Of a DNA stretch of 52,786 nucleotides, positions 35,748-44,689 are shown piece by piece (position 1 is the first letter of the stretch; each line of letters begins with the position of its first letter). The DNA comes from Desulfoluna spongiiphila. GTDB lineage: Bacteria; Desulfobacterota; Desulfobacteria; Desulfobacterales; Desulfolunaceae. The DNA lies in NCBI RefSeq assembly GCF_900101345.1, contig NZ_FMUX01000030.1:1-52786 (forward strand). The letters run 5' to 3'. A program made the translations under genes and the position numbers. Below the pieces are notes generated by a model. That model ran no database searches. It was not told the DNA's origin and was given only the letters and a program-made list of their open reading frames with translations.

Positions 35748-36278
35748 CTAAAACCCTTCGTCGTGGACCTTGCCGTAGTCCAGTTCGCTTTGCAGATGGC
35801 CTTGTTTCTCTTCGGCGGGGTAACCGATGCCGATGACGGAGGCCACTTCAAGGGCCTCGGGAATGGCGAGGATCTCGCGAACACGGTGGGCAGCCATGCC
35901 CCCTTTGCCGTCGTCCCTCAGACGGATCTGGCACCAGCAGCTTTTCAGCCCCAGGGACTCTGCGGCAAGTTGGATGTAGGTAGCGGCGATGGCGGTGTCT
36001 TCCACCCAGACATCGCAGCGTTCGGGGTCGGCCACAACGGCAATGGCCAGGGGGGCTTTGGCGAGGAACCCGCCCCCGTGGGGTTTGACGGAGGAGAGGG
36101 CTTCAAGGGTTTTGCCATCCTGGACCACCACAAACTGCCAGGGGTTGAGGCTTCGTGACGAGGGGCTTCTCAGGGCCGCCTCCACGATCAGGGAGAGTTT
36201 CTCCCTTTCCACGGGGCGGGTTTCAAAGGCCCGCGCACTTCGCCTGTCACGAATAAGCTGCATAAACGACTGATCCAT
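35748..36278 (-). CDS. nitroreductase family protein
   Basis: This 176-aa protein belongs to the nitroreductase/FMN-dependent family. It has the FMN-binding DRRSARAFETRPVEREKL, LRSPSSRSLNPWQFVVVQDG, and near the end VASVIGIGYPAEEKQ. The family reduces nitro-aromatics, flavins or other acceptors with NAD(P)H. Its short length (about 180) and the VGDPE/DPERCD-type stretch (here VVADPERCDVWVEDT) put it with the small nitroreductases of anaerobes; the natural acceptor is unknown. ATG 36278 has GGAGG 7 nt upstream; the in-frame extension to 36383 runs into repeat DNA. Confidence 0.88.
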   Translation of the reverse strand: MDQSFMQLIRDRRSARAFETRPVEREKLSLIVEAALRSPSSRSLNPWQFVVVQDGKTLEALSSVKPHGGGFLAKAPLAIAVVADPERCDVWVEDTAIAATYIQLAAESLGLKSCWCQIRLRDDGKGGMAAHRVREILAIPEALEVASVIGIGYPAEEKQGHLQSELDYGKVHDEGF

Positions 36279-36367
36279 AGACCCTCCAGAAAAAAAAAGT
36301 AAGTTCGCCCCCCCCCCAAAAAGCTCGACTTTGCCGAGGCATCCGGGGAATGACACGCTTTCGCCTT

Positions 36368-36506
36368 GGTGCACGGAGTGCACCCGACACTTCGGTTTCC
36401 CCGGGGTGCGGGCTTGTCCGACCGGTGTCGCAGCACGCCCAATACCACCGGGATTAATGACACCAACCTAAAAAGCCGACAGCCCGTAGGGTGCACTCTG
36501 TGCACC
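36368..36506. repeat. TGCA-palindrome inverted pair
   Basis: ggtgcacggagtgcaccc at 36368 and gtagggtgcactctgtgcac at 36486 face each other about 100 nt apart. This is the same arrangement that forms one unit of the 195-bp array at 28480. It lies between the nitroreductase start and the S1-domain gene's end; the rest of that 382-nt gap includes a C10 run (36308-36317) and a terminator. Confidence 0.7.
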
Positions 36507-36569
36507 GTGTTCGGGCCCCAAAAAAATTTCGATGTTGCCGAGGCATCCGGGAAGTCTTAAACAAGGTCT

Positions 36570-36613
36570 AAAAAAAACAGGCGATGGCAGAGATTCCTCC
36601 CTCTCCCATCGCC
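36570..36613 (-). terminator. rho-independent terminator of the S1-domain gene
   Basis: On the minus strand ggcgatgg/ccatcgcc forms a stem with an 18-nt loop, followed by tgtttttttt. It is about 50 nt after the stop of the S1-domain gene. Confidence 0.85.
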
Positions 36614-36660
36614 CGATTTTTTAAATTCTTTCTTATATCACGCCCGCGGACTGGCCATCG

Positions 36661-38136
36661 CTACTTCTTTTTCTTCATGGCAGCCATCAGCAGCTCGCCC
36701 ATGGTGCCCATGGCCGCTTCAGATTTGCCTTTTGGCTTTTCGGTGTAACCCTTCCAGTTGGAAGCACCGTCGGCAGCTTCTGTGGAAACCAGGGTAATGC
36801 GGCGTTTTTCTTCGTCTACGGCGTCCACAAGGAGTGTGACTTCGGTCCCTGGCTTGGCCGAACTCAGGGCTGCGGCATCTGCGGCCTCGGCCAGTTTGGA
36901 CTTCGGCAGCAGGCCGGTCACCCCGGGCTCAAGCTTGACGAAGATCCCGTAGCTCTCTTTCTTTTCCACGGTTCCAGCCACCTTGGACCCCACGGGGTAT
37001 TTCAAGGCAACGCCCTGCCAGGGATCACCGTGGGCATCTCGCATGGAGAGGGAGAGACGTTTTTTCTCCAGGTCGATGGCCTTGACCACCACCTGAACGG
37101 TCTCACCCTGGGTCACAGCGTCTTCGGGCTTTAAAATCCGCTTGGTGTAGCTCATCTCGCTGACATGGACCAGGCCTTCGGTGCCGGGGGCCACTTCCAC
37201 AAAGGCGCCGAAGGGAGCGAGTCGAACGACTTTGCCGCTGAACTGCTCACCCACGCGCATGGTATCCCCCACCAGCTCCCAGGGATCCTGGGATGCCTGC
37301 TTGACGGACAGGGCAATGCGCGGGGCATTTTTGCCCTCCACGGTATCGACCTTCAGGACTTTTACGGGGATCGTGTCTCCCACGCTCACGGCTTCCTCAC
37401 AGGACTGCACGCGGCTCCAGGAGAGTTCGGAGATGTGGGCCATCCCCTCCACACCGGCATGAAGCTCCATGAACGCGCCGTAGGGCATCAGCTTGATGAC
37501 CTTGGCCTCCAGGGTGTCGCCCTCGGACAGGCCTTCAAGGAATGCGGCCCGAACCTCTTCGAGCTCCGCCTCCAGAAGCTTGCGCCTGGAGATGACAATG
37601 TTTTTCCCCTCGCCTTCGATGCGTGTCACCAGGAAAGGAAAGCTCTTGCCGATAAATTCCTCGCCCTTTTCAACAAAAGAGATGTCGATCTGGCTCACGG
37701 GACAAAAGGCCCGCTTGCCCAAAAGGGAAACGGAAAAGCCGCCCTTGATCTGTTCGTTGACCTTCCCTTCCACCGGCGTCTTGCTGGAAAAAGCGTCGAA
37801 GAGCATCTCCATGGTCCCGGCCCCGGACATCTGCCTGGAGAGGACCACTTCGCTTTCGGTGGCGCTGACCACATACAGGGTCACGCTGTCGCCCACGCCC
37901 ACGGTGAGTTCGCCTTCGTCGTCGGTGAGTTCCATGCGGTCCACCACGCCGTCGCTTTTCGTTCCGGTGTTGACGTAGACGCTGCTCTCTCCGATGGAGA
38001 TCACCGTTGCATCCACTTTATCACCGCTTTTCAGCTCTTCACCCAATCCGTCGCCATACGCGTCCAGCAACGCCTCAAAGCTCTCCTCTTCAGGAATGCC
38101 CATATCACCCTTGTCGCTCATCATACTCTCCGACAT
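36661..38136 (-). CDS. multi-S1-domain RNA-binding protein (rpsA paralog)
   Basis: This 491-aa protein has five S1/OB repeats in tandem, starting near residues 37, 120, 206, 294 and 380. The third and fourth are the most conserved (PYGAFMELHAGVEGMAHISE and PFGAFVEVAPGTEGLVHVSE). The second and fifth are diverged. The short N-terminal acidic stretch and the Lys-rich end differ from S1. Ribosomal S1 is encoded at 19972-21771, so this is a second S1-like protein. It may bind mRNA or regulatory RNA; its exact role is unknown. Two starts are possible (38136, with AGGGGG upstream, or 38124, with CGGAGAG). Confidence 0.85.
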   Translation of the reverse strand: MSESMMSDKGDMGIPEEESFEALLDAYGDGLGEELKSGDKVDATVISIGESSVYVNTGTKSDGVVDRMELTDDEGELTVGVGDSVTLYVVSATESEVVLSRQMSGAGTMEMLFDAFSSKTPVEGKVNEQIKGGFSVSLLGKRAFCPVSQIDISFVEKGEEFIGKSFPFLVTRIEGEGKNIVISRRKLLEAELEEVRAAFLEGLSEGDTLEAKVIKLMPYGAFMELHAGVEGMAHISELSWSRVQSCEEAVSVGDTIPVKVLKVDTVEGKNAPRIALSVKQASQDPWELVGDTMRVGEQFSGKVVRLAPFGAFVEVAPGTEGLVHVSEMSYTKRILKPEDAVTQGETVQVVVKAIDLEKKRLSLSMRDAHGDPWQGVALKYPVGSKVAGTVEKKESYGIFVKLEPGVTGLLPKSKLAEAADAAALSSAKPGTEVTLLVDAVDEEKRRITLVSTEAADGASNWKGYTEKPKGKSEAAMGTMGELLMAAMKKKK

Positions 38137-38596
38137 GCCCCCTGGCGGGGGGATCTGGTTCAACCGGTATCTGACTGTCGATTACCTGCTTCGTACCGAC
38201 GCCTTGCTCCCGTGCAGTTGCAGGGACGCCCCCGCGATTCCTCACGGCGGGCTTGCGATCCATCAAGGCGATGGTACGTGACAACACCCCGGTATGCGCG
38301 TAAAAAAAGAGCGCCTCACAAACAGCCCTTCGCCGCCAACGGCAGGCGAACAGCAACGTTTTAAGGCCAGGATGCCATCAACAGCTCATCTATAAACTGT
38401 ATTCATCAAATACGCCACCCTTTTTCACTCGGCCCGAATGCAGAAACCCCGTGGTATTCATGCCTATCCTCTGCCGGGAGATCCCGCCACCCCCAGAAAA
38501 ATCACGGCGCCACAGGCGGTGCGCCGGGCTACCGGCCCATGGGCCCCGGCAAACACCCCGAAGTCCCCGAACCGTAACGCCCTAGCCCAGCGGGGT
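38137..38596. other. gap between S1-domain gene and pseudo-caspase gene
   Basis: This 460-nt GC-rich stretch shows no convincing gene. It must contain the promoter for the S1-domain gene (minus strand) and the 3' end of the pseudo-caspase gene. An inverted repeat-rich part lies near 38505-38560. No clear terminator with a T-run was found. Confidence 0.4.
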
Positions 38597-40753
38597 CTAT
38601 TTCGGAATCTCAACCACAAGGCGCATGCCCACTTCGCTGCACCCGCGAGACGGGTTCACGGCTTCGCGCTTGGCGCACCGGGCGTTGTAGGCATAGGTGG
38701 CCCAGCCTCCGCCGCGCACCACACGGTTCGTCCCGGAGGCCGCCCCCGTGGGGTTTTTCACCGACTTCTGGGGGTAGCGTCCGTACCAGTCCCGGCACCA
38801 TTCCGCCACGTTTCCGTGCATGTCATAAAGGCCCCAGGCATTGGGCGTGAAGGTCCCCACGGGAAGGGTCCCGTTGGAGGCGGCCCCTGCCGGGCATTCT
38901 CCCCAGCTGGCGTTGGCGTCCACATTGGCATCGGCCGAGCCGAGACAGGCCCCAGTGGAAAAGGCCGCGGACTCTCCGGCCCGGGCCGCATACTCCCACT
39001 CCGCTTCCGTGGGCAGCCGATAAGTGTACTTTGACTGTTTGTTCACCCACTTTAAAAATGCCTGGATATCGGCGCTGGTGATTCCCGTCACCGGGTGATC
39101 GCCGCTTTGGGAAAATCCCGGATTCTTCCAGGAATACTCCCGGCTCTGGGTCCAGACATAGTCTTCCAAGGCATAGGCCCCCCCTGCTGTCTCCGCCTCG
39201 CTTTTGTACCCGGAGTCATCCACAAAGGCCTGCCATTGGGCCACGGTGACCTCCTTGTCCTGCATGAAAAAGCCCCAGGTAAGGGTCACGGAGTGGGCTG
39301 ATTCGTCCTCTTTGCGTCTGGACTCGGTATCCGGGCTCCCCATGGTAAACGTGCCCGGCTTGATGTAGACATAATGCCCCCACTCCCCCTTGAACGAGTC
39401 TCGCGGCGTAAGAAACACTTCCACCCAGGCATCCTTGCCCGAGGACACCACCACCTTTGCCTTACCGGATTTAAAAAGCGGTGCACTCACCTTGACGGTG
39501 TGGGTCCCTGCCTCCACAGTGCCTCCGCTTTTAAAGGCCGCCCCGTCCAGGCGAATCGACGCATTCCCGGGCTTGACCTTGACAAACAGCTTGCCCTTTT
39601 GCGGGGGCTCTTTTTCCAGGGTGGCGCTAAGGCTGCGCTCTTTGCCCCTCTCGATGTCTATGGTGCCGTTCCAGGCCAGATACCCCTCTTTGCTCAAGCG
39701 GACCTCATGGGTGCCCTCCTTGAGGGCAATGTTGCCCACGGGGGTGATGCCCTGCTTCTTCCCGTTGATGTAAAGCTCTGCGCCTGTGATGTTGGAAGAG
39801 ACCTTCAGCCTGCCGTCCACGGGCTTGCGCGTGGGCTTTGGCTTGGGAGGCACCAGCTTGACCACGGCAACCGGTGCCGCCTTTGGCTTGATGCGCGGCG
39901 CCTTAACCACCACAGGGGCCGGGGCCGGAGCAGAAAGCAGAAAGACAAATTCCCCGCCCTGATCGCCCGTATTGCGAAGGGACCGGCACCGGGGAGGCAT
40001 GGTTCCGGACTTCCGCAGCTCTTTTTTCATGCCGCTGAACATCTCCATGGTGGTAAGGCACGGCCCCTTTGATGAAAGGGCCGAGGCCACGCCCCGGGCA
40101 AAGACACTCACCCCGCCTTCCCCTGCCACGGGATGCACGTTGCCGGATATCATGGCCCAGCGGCTGCGTTTGTTGAACAGCTCCACGTAGTACTCGCCGT
40201 CCCGGCGGCTGGCCAGGCGGTGTGTGGCACCGAACATCGTATCCCCCAGGGCCGCATCCGAGAGGATCAGTACATCCCTTGCCTTCATGACGTTCACCGC
40301 TTCCTGGATCTCATCGTCTGCAATCCAGGTGGCGGGGTCATCGGGCCTGGCATCGCTGGGAAGCCACCACGCTTTGCGCGCGGCCTTGTCCGTATGGGAC
40401 GAGCCTGAAAAATAGACCAACACGCTGTCGTTGATCCCCATGCCGCGGGCCAGCCCCCTGAATTCCCGCATCACCGCAGCCCGACCGGCAGCCTCGTTGA
40501 TGAGGAGCTTCACGTCAAAGCCCGCCCGTCCCTTCAGGGCGTCAGCCACATGCCGGGCCCCTTCAACGGCAGCAGGCGAGCCCTCGATGCCCGGATCGGC
40601 GTAGGTATCGATACCAATGACCAGGGCCTTGTAACTCCCAACGGATCCCTGCCGCCTCTCCAATTCGTCAAAGGCTTTCACGTCCGCCAGGGCAGTCGCC
40701 GTCCATACTGCCGTCAAAAGAAACATTACAACGGGTCTGATTGCTCTCGCCAT
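38597..40753 (-). CDS. secreted pseudo-caspase / PEGA / FGE-like fusion protein
   Basis: This 718-aa protein starts with a signal peptide (residues 1-23, cut near ALA). Residues 40-275 form a caspase-like (peptidase C14) domain starting YKALVIGIDTYAD. Both catalytic sites look lost: the usual SGHG reads SGSSH (116-120), and the usual D-[SA]-C-x-[SA]-G reads SDAALGD (165-171), with Ala where Cys is expected. A Pro/Lys-rich linker (about 280-312) leads to two PEGA domains (about 313-382 and 386-450). The C-terminus (458-718) is a formylglycine-generating-enzyme-type domain (GTFTMGSPDTESRRKEDESA, RLPTEAEWEYAARAG, MHGNVAEWCRDWYG). Its catalytic Cys pair is not seen: RGGGWATYAYNARCAK has a single Cys. 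It is probably periplasmic or surface-bound and a binding protein rather than an enzyme. GGTGGAG precedes the ATG. Confidence 0.83.
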   Translation of the reverse strand: MARAIRPVVMFLLTAVWTATALADVKAFDELERRQGSVGSYKALVIGIDTYADPGIEGSPAAVEGARHVADALKGRAGFDVKLLINEAAGRAAVMREFRGLARGMGINDSVLVYFSGSSHTDKAARKAWWLPSDARPDDPATWIADDEIQEAVNVMKARDVLILSDAALGDTMFGATHRLASRRDGEYYVELFNKRSRWAMISGNVHPVAGEGGVSVFARGVASALSSKGPCLTTMEMFSGMKKELRKSGTMPPRCRSLRNTGDQGGEFVFLLSAPAPAPVVVKAPRIKPKAAPVAVVKLVPPKPKPTRKPVDGRLKVSSNITGAELYINGKKQGITPVGNIALKEGTHEVRLSKEGYLAWNGTIDIERGKERSLSATLEKEPPQKGKLFVKVKPGNASIRLDGAAFKSGGTVEAGTHTVKVSAPLFKSGKAKVVVSSGKDAWVEVFLTPRDSFKGEWGHYVYIKPGTFTMGSPDTESRRKEDESAHSVTLTWGFFMQDKEVTVAQWQAFVDDSGYKSEAETAGGAYALEDYVWTQSREYSWKNPGFSQSGDHPVTGITSADIQAFLKWVNKQSKYTYRLPTEAEWEYAARAGESAAFSTGACLGSADANVDANASWGECPAGAASNGTLPVGTFTPNAWGLYDMHGNVAEWCRDWYGRYPQKSVKNPTGAASGTNRVVRGGGWATYAYNARCAKREAVNPSRGCSEVGMRLVVEIPK

Positions 40754-40767
40754 GGTCTTTCTCCACC

Positions 40768-41952
40768 TTACTCGCTGGTCTTTTCACTTGTAAAATGAGG
40801 ATTCTTACCACCTTTGGTCCGTCCTCGCTGGCCGTTGATGCTGGTGTATTCTCCCTTAGCGGTATTTTTCGTGCCCCCCAGAATGGAGGCGTAGGAACCC
40901 GGTGCCGTGTTCCCTTTTCCCCCGGCAATAACGGAAAAATCACCGGAAGCTTTGTTTTTCTCTCCGCCCAGCACGGCACCGCAGTCACCGCTCACGGAGT
41001 TACCACGCCCGGACACCACGTTGCCGACCCCCTCATAATGGTTGGCAGCCCCCACCACAAGGTTGTGGGAGCCTGTGCCGGTGGATCCGTAGCCGATCAC
41101 CACGTTGCCTTTGCCGTTGACTTTGTCGGCTTTTCCCGTGCCGTTGGTCACATAAAGGTTGACCCCGTTGAAATAGATGTTGCCGCCCTTGCGGGTGATG
41201 TTTGTGAGCAAACTTTCCAGGGCTTTCACCCGGGCTTCAAGCTCTGCAACCCGCAACTGCAGCTCCGGGGATCCGGCGCCGGTCTTCATGACAGGCATGA
41301 CCTTGGGGATGTCTTCCTTGCGTGCGTACCCGGAGAGAAGCTGCAGCAGCTCGCTGTCCCGGGTAATGGAGTCGTCGATAAAGGACTCGCCCACAACCCC
41401 TTGACCGATACTGCTTCCGGAGAGCACCGCCGCAGGCTTGGGCTTGGTGCTCTTTGGCTTGGGCGCAGCCGCAACCTTCACATCCGCCCCGGCTTTGCGA
41501 AAACGCGTCGCGAGCTCCGCATCGGCCATGGTCTCGTATGCGGAGATGTCTCCGGCTTTTCCCAGGATCATGAGGTGCTGCATCTTATGGTCCAGCCCCC
41601 CTTCGGTTTTCTTGTGAAACAACAGGATATAGATGGCCGGTTCGGCCTTGGCACGGGCGCTGCCCGCTTTTTTCACGCGGGTAAAAAAGGCCGCCGACAC
41701 GTAGCGGTCTCCCAGAACGCGCACGTCCAGAGGCTTTTCCAGGGTCACCGCCCGTTTGTAGCGACTGAGCTGGGTCTTGCTCACGCTGCGCAGGGCGTTT
41801 GTCATGAGCTCCGGCTGCGCTTTGCCGCCAAAGGCCTGGATCAGCCGGGAGGCCGTCTCCACGTCATCGACTTTCTTGGCCGCCGCAGGCCATGGCATTA
41901 CAAAAAACACGGCAAGAACACATACGATCCATTGAAATCTTCGTCTGGTCAT
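40768..41952 (-). CDS. secreted protein with coiled coil and YadA-head-like repeats
   Basis: This 394-aa protein has a signal peptide (ending PWPAAA) and an unrecognised domain (about 26-160). A Lys/Pro-rich linker follows. Next comes a short coiled coil (SPELQLRVAELEARVKALES), and the C-terminal third has YadA/Hia-head-like repeats. Four 15-residue units are seen in register, for example SGDFSVIAGGKGNTA and PGSYASILGGTKNTA. Such repeats form trimeric left-handed beta rolls in adhesins, but no beta-barrel anchor follows, so it is not a classical autotransporter. It is immediately upstream of the pseudo-caspase gene (14 nt), so the two very probably form one operon. ATG 41952 has a G-rich ribosome site. 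Confidence 0.78.
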   Translation of the reverse strand: MTRRRFQWIVCVLAVFFVMPWPAAAKKVDDVETASRLIQAFGGKAQPELMTNALRSVSKTQLSRYKRAVTLEKPLDVRVLGDRYVSAAFFTRVKKAGSARAKAEPAIYILLFHKKTEGGLDHKMQHLMILGKAGDISAYETMADAELATRFRKAGADVKVAAAPKPKSTKPKPAAVLSGSSIGQGVVGESFIDDSITRDSELLQLLSGYARKEDIPKVMPVMKTGAGSPELQLRVAELEARVKALESLLTNITRKGGNIYFNGVNLYVTNGTGKADKVNGKGNVVIGYGSTGTGSHNLVVGAANHYEGVGNVVSGRGNSVSGDCGAVLGGEKNKASGDFSVIAGGKGNTAPGSYASILGGTKNTAKGEYTSINGQRGRTKGGKNPHFTSEKTSE

Positions 41953-42080
41953 TACACCCCCCGAAAAGGTCATTGGCAGTAACATTCGCAACAAGTCGGT
42001 TTTATGTCAGCGGCCTGGAAGGAGAGCATCGTACAGCGCTATGGCCGTTGCATTTTCCGGTAAGACTAAAGCTGGTCGTC

Positions 42081-42124
42081 AAAAGGAAGGCCTCACCCGG
42101 AAACGATCCGGGCCAGGGCCTTCC
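42081..42124 (-). terminator. terminator downstream of the porin gene
   Basis: On the minus strand ggaaggcc/ggccttcc forms an outer stem and cccgg/ccggg an inner stem, followed by tttt. It is about 80 nt after the porin stop. Confidence 0.7.
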
Positions 42125-42205
42125 CCCCAGACTGAAAGTGCCGACACCGCCATACCCATGACCGATGCCGGCACCTCGTTTAAACAACCTTGAGGCCCTT
42201 GGGCA

Positions 42206-43535
42206 TCAGAAGCTGTAGGAGACTTTGGCTGTGTAGAGTTCCCAGTCCTTGGTGTAACTGGGGCCCTCGATCTGGCCATTCACACCGAAACTTGACGAAT
42301 AGAAGGCCGTGTTGCCGTCGGAGTTCAGCATGATGGCACCCCCGCGCATCTTGTGGCCTTCCACCTTGAAGATCCAGTTTTCGGTGATGTCGAAGCGAAG
42401 GGAAAGGGCGAGATCTTTAAGGTAGGCGCGGTGCTCCTGGCCGGGGGGGGTAGCCACCCAACAAACCATCGGAGAGGGCCCACTTTTGAGCGGATTTTTC
42501 ACCATCCTTGTCGTCCCGGTTGGCGTAGTACTCGGAATAGTAAGTGCCGAGCTCGAACCAGTCGGTGAATCGGTAGGTGATCATGCCGTAGTAGCCCTCA
42601 CTGTCAAAATCTGCGGCAGCCGAATCTTCGGGAATATACCCAGGAGCAACCATTTCATAGTTGATGCGGTTGTACTCGGTGGAAAAAACAAAGTCCCCCA
42701 CAGCGTACTGAAGGGAGGTGGTCCAGCCGGTCTGGGTTACTTCGATCTCAGAAGGTTTTAATGTCGGTGCAGGAGGTGATGTCACACTGCCATCAGGATT
42801 ACTGGTGATATCGGCATTAAAGTTCATCTCCCAGCCGCTCACCCCAAAGGAGAGCCCGTCCAGGGGCGTCTCCCAGAGCACGCTGCCCACATAGGTGCGG
42901 TCCACCTCGTTGTTGGAGACGTCCACCCCGAGGTAAATGGGGAACTGGTCTTCCAGAAGCCTCATCTCGGGGCCGTCGTCGTCAAACTGGTTGACGCCGC
43001 CCATAAGATGGTACTCAAAGCTCCCGACCTTGCCGGCCGGTGCATAGCCGTAATATTCAAAACCGTTCAGGGCGTTGATGGAGTCTCGCCACCCTTCGTT
43101 GTACACGCTCTGGGGAAGCAGGACCGAGGTGCGAAGCATATCCACGTCGCGGCTGGTGTTGTAGAGGCCCTGGGGCATCTTGAGCTTACCGGCTTTGAAG
43201 TTGGCCCACTCGGTGAAGGAGTAGTCGGCATAGGCCCAGTCGATGGTCACTTCGTTTTCCCCCAGGGAACCGAAGTCCCGGGAGAAGAACTGGATGCCCA
43301 GACGAAGGCGGTCGCTTACGTCTGAGGTGAAGTTGATGCCCCGCTCGTTAAAGTGATACGTGCCGCCGTTATCGGTATCCCCGAAAAATTTGTTGTCCGA
43401 GGAGAGAAGATACCCCTGGGTAATGAACCCGTGAATGGTCACCTGCCCTTCTGAGCCCAGCTCAAAGGCCCCGGCAGACTGTGCCGAAAGGAAAACCAGA
43501 ATAAAACTAAACAAAATGGCCGTTCTTTTCATCAT
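42206..43535 (-). pseudogene. outer-membrane porin, frameshifted at a C8 tract
   Basis: Two frames together make one porin-like protein. The first piece (43535 to about 42450) has a signal peptide (ILFSFILVFLSAQSAGA) and many alternating beta strands. Typical strand sequences are LRLGIQFFSRDFGS and VTIDWAYADYSFTEWANFKAG. It reads GLLGGYPP before leaving the frame. The second piece resumes GQEHRAYLKDLALSLRFD and ends DWELYTAKVSYSF, with the terminal Phe typical of outer-membrane barrels. The break is at eight Cs on the coding strand (G8 at 42443-42450); seven Cs restore a 442-aa protein. No stop or lost motif is seen otherwise. It directly follows a PstS-like binding-protein gene (spacing about 50 nt). 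Substrate is unknown; anion or phosphate uptake is only suggested by the neighbour. Confidence 0.88.
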
Positions 43536-43587
43536 TGTTGTTAGCCTCCGCATCGGTAAATGTATGTGAAATTTATTCAAAAACAAT

Positions 43588-44022
43588 TTAGATGGACATT
43601 TCGCTTAAGATCTTCACCTGGTCCGTTGCGGCTGCGGAAGAGACAAAACCGATGGCTCCTTTGGTCTTCTCCACGTATTCCACAAGGTCCCTTTCTTTTC
43701 CAAAGCTCTTGGGTGCCTGCCCCCCTCCGGTAAACACCTTCTTTTTCCAGTACCGATTAAAGGTGTTGTGATTTTTTTTAAGGTACTTATTTAAAAACGC
43801 ATCCCGGGTGGCGCCTTTGCCCAGGACAACAAACTGAACCCTCATGCCGTTTTCCCATACCTTCTTCTTGCCAAGGTAGATATCCCGAATCTCCCGCTGT
43901 TCAAGAGAAGCGACGGGAACGCTTCGATTTCCGATGACTCTCAACTGCTCTGCAGATACATTGCCTGCGAACAGGCAGAGAATCGAAGCAACCAACATGC
44001 CCCTTAGAACCATTCTCATCAT
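43588..44022 (-). CDS. PstS-like periplasmic binding protein (small)
   Basis: This 144-aa protein has a signal peptide (VLRGMLVASILCLFAGNVSA) and a single domain resembling the substrate-binding fold of phosphate-type binding proteins. Motifs: LRVIGNRSVPVASLEQREIRDIYLGKK, FVVLGKGATRDAFLNKYL and FGKERDLVEYVEKTKGAIGFVSS. It is much shorter than PstS (about 320 aa), so it covers only part of the fold. It precedes the porin gene and may deliver a ligand to or take one from it. The ATG at 44022 (or 44019) has AAGGAG upstream. No ABC transporter genes are adjacent. Confidence 0.8.
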   Translation of the reverse strand: MMRMVLRGMLVASILCLFAGNVSAEQLRVIGNRSVPVASLEQREIRDIYLGKKKVWENGMRVQFVVLGKGATRDAFLNKYLKKNHNTFNRYWKKKVFTGGGQAPKSFGKERDLVEYVEKTKGAIGFVSSAAATDQVKILSEMSI

Positions 44023-44173
44023 TCCTTGCACTCCTTCTTTCCTTTGGTGGTGAAAATCATCGTTCAGCTGTGCCAAACAAAATGTACACATACAGGATAC
44101 CAACCGTATGAAATTAACATTGTTATCCTTTGTGCACTACTAATTTCCTTACAAGGTGTCAATACCATTCCCG

Positions 44174-44689
44174 TTACAGAGTACTTACCACAGCCTCACT
44201 GGTAGACCTGCGAAGGCGTGTCAACTCTATGGATGAGATGGTGGCAGCCCCCTTGGAAACCACATCAATAACGGCCTGCCCTTTTTTGGCAAAAAAGAGG
44301 CGAACGGTACGATCCGGGCGGTTCCAGACCCTCAGTGCCCCCACAGCCCCCGTCTCCCTGCGGGCGGTGCCGTATCGCAGGGAGACCAGTTTCTCCAGTT
44401 TATCCAGGGAGTCCGATGCCTTGACAGGGAGCACATACCGCATCCCCACAAGGCGGTCGTCGTAGAGTCGATACATCAGGTGGGCGGGCCGCTTGAACAA
44501 AGAGACCCGATAGAGAAGTTCATTGCGTGCCATCTTCTTGGGGGCGATCTTTTCCGATGCCATCACCTCGAACCGGTTCATGCCCCAGCGCACGCTGCGA
44601 AAATCAAAACTCGCGGCAACGGCGCTGTGCGAAACCAGCAAAAAGCCTAGCAAACAGACAAGGCCCTTAATGTAATGACATCTCTTCAT
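44174..44689 (-). CDS. small secreted hypothetical protein
   Basis: This 171-aa protein has a signal peptide (GLVCLLGFLLVSHSAVAA) and then a domain with FDFRSVRWGMNRFEVMASE and LMYRLYDDRLVGMRYVL, ending in a basic region. The opening F-x-x-V-R-W-G-M pattern occurs in several small periplasmic proteins of unknown function. The ATG at 44689 overlaps the end of the histidine kinase gene by 23 nt, so they are translated from one mRNA. It may be a periplasmic partner or target of that kinase; the function is unknown. Confidence 0.75.
   Translation of the reverse strand: MKRCHYIKGLVCLLGFLLVSHSAVAASFDFRSVRWGMNRFEVMASEKIAPKKMARNELLYRVSLFKRPAHLMYRLYDDRLVGMRYVLPVKASDSLDKLEKLVSLRYGTARRETGAVGALRVWNRPDRTVRLFFAKKGQAVIDVVSKGAATISSIELTRLRRSTSEAVVSTL

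Noticed and set aside
37165..38364. 399-codon plus-strand frame opposite the S1-domain gene
   Set aside because: It has no recognisable domain and no ribosome site; the minus-strand S1 repeats explain the region.
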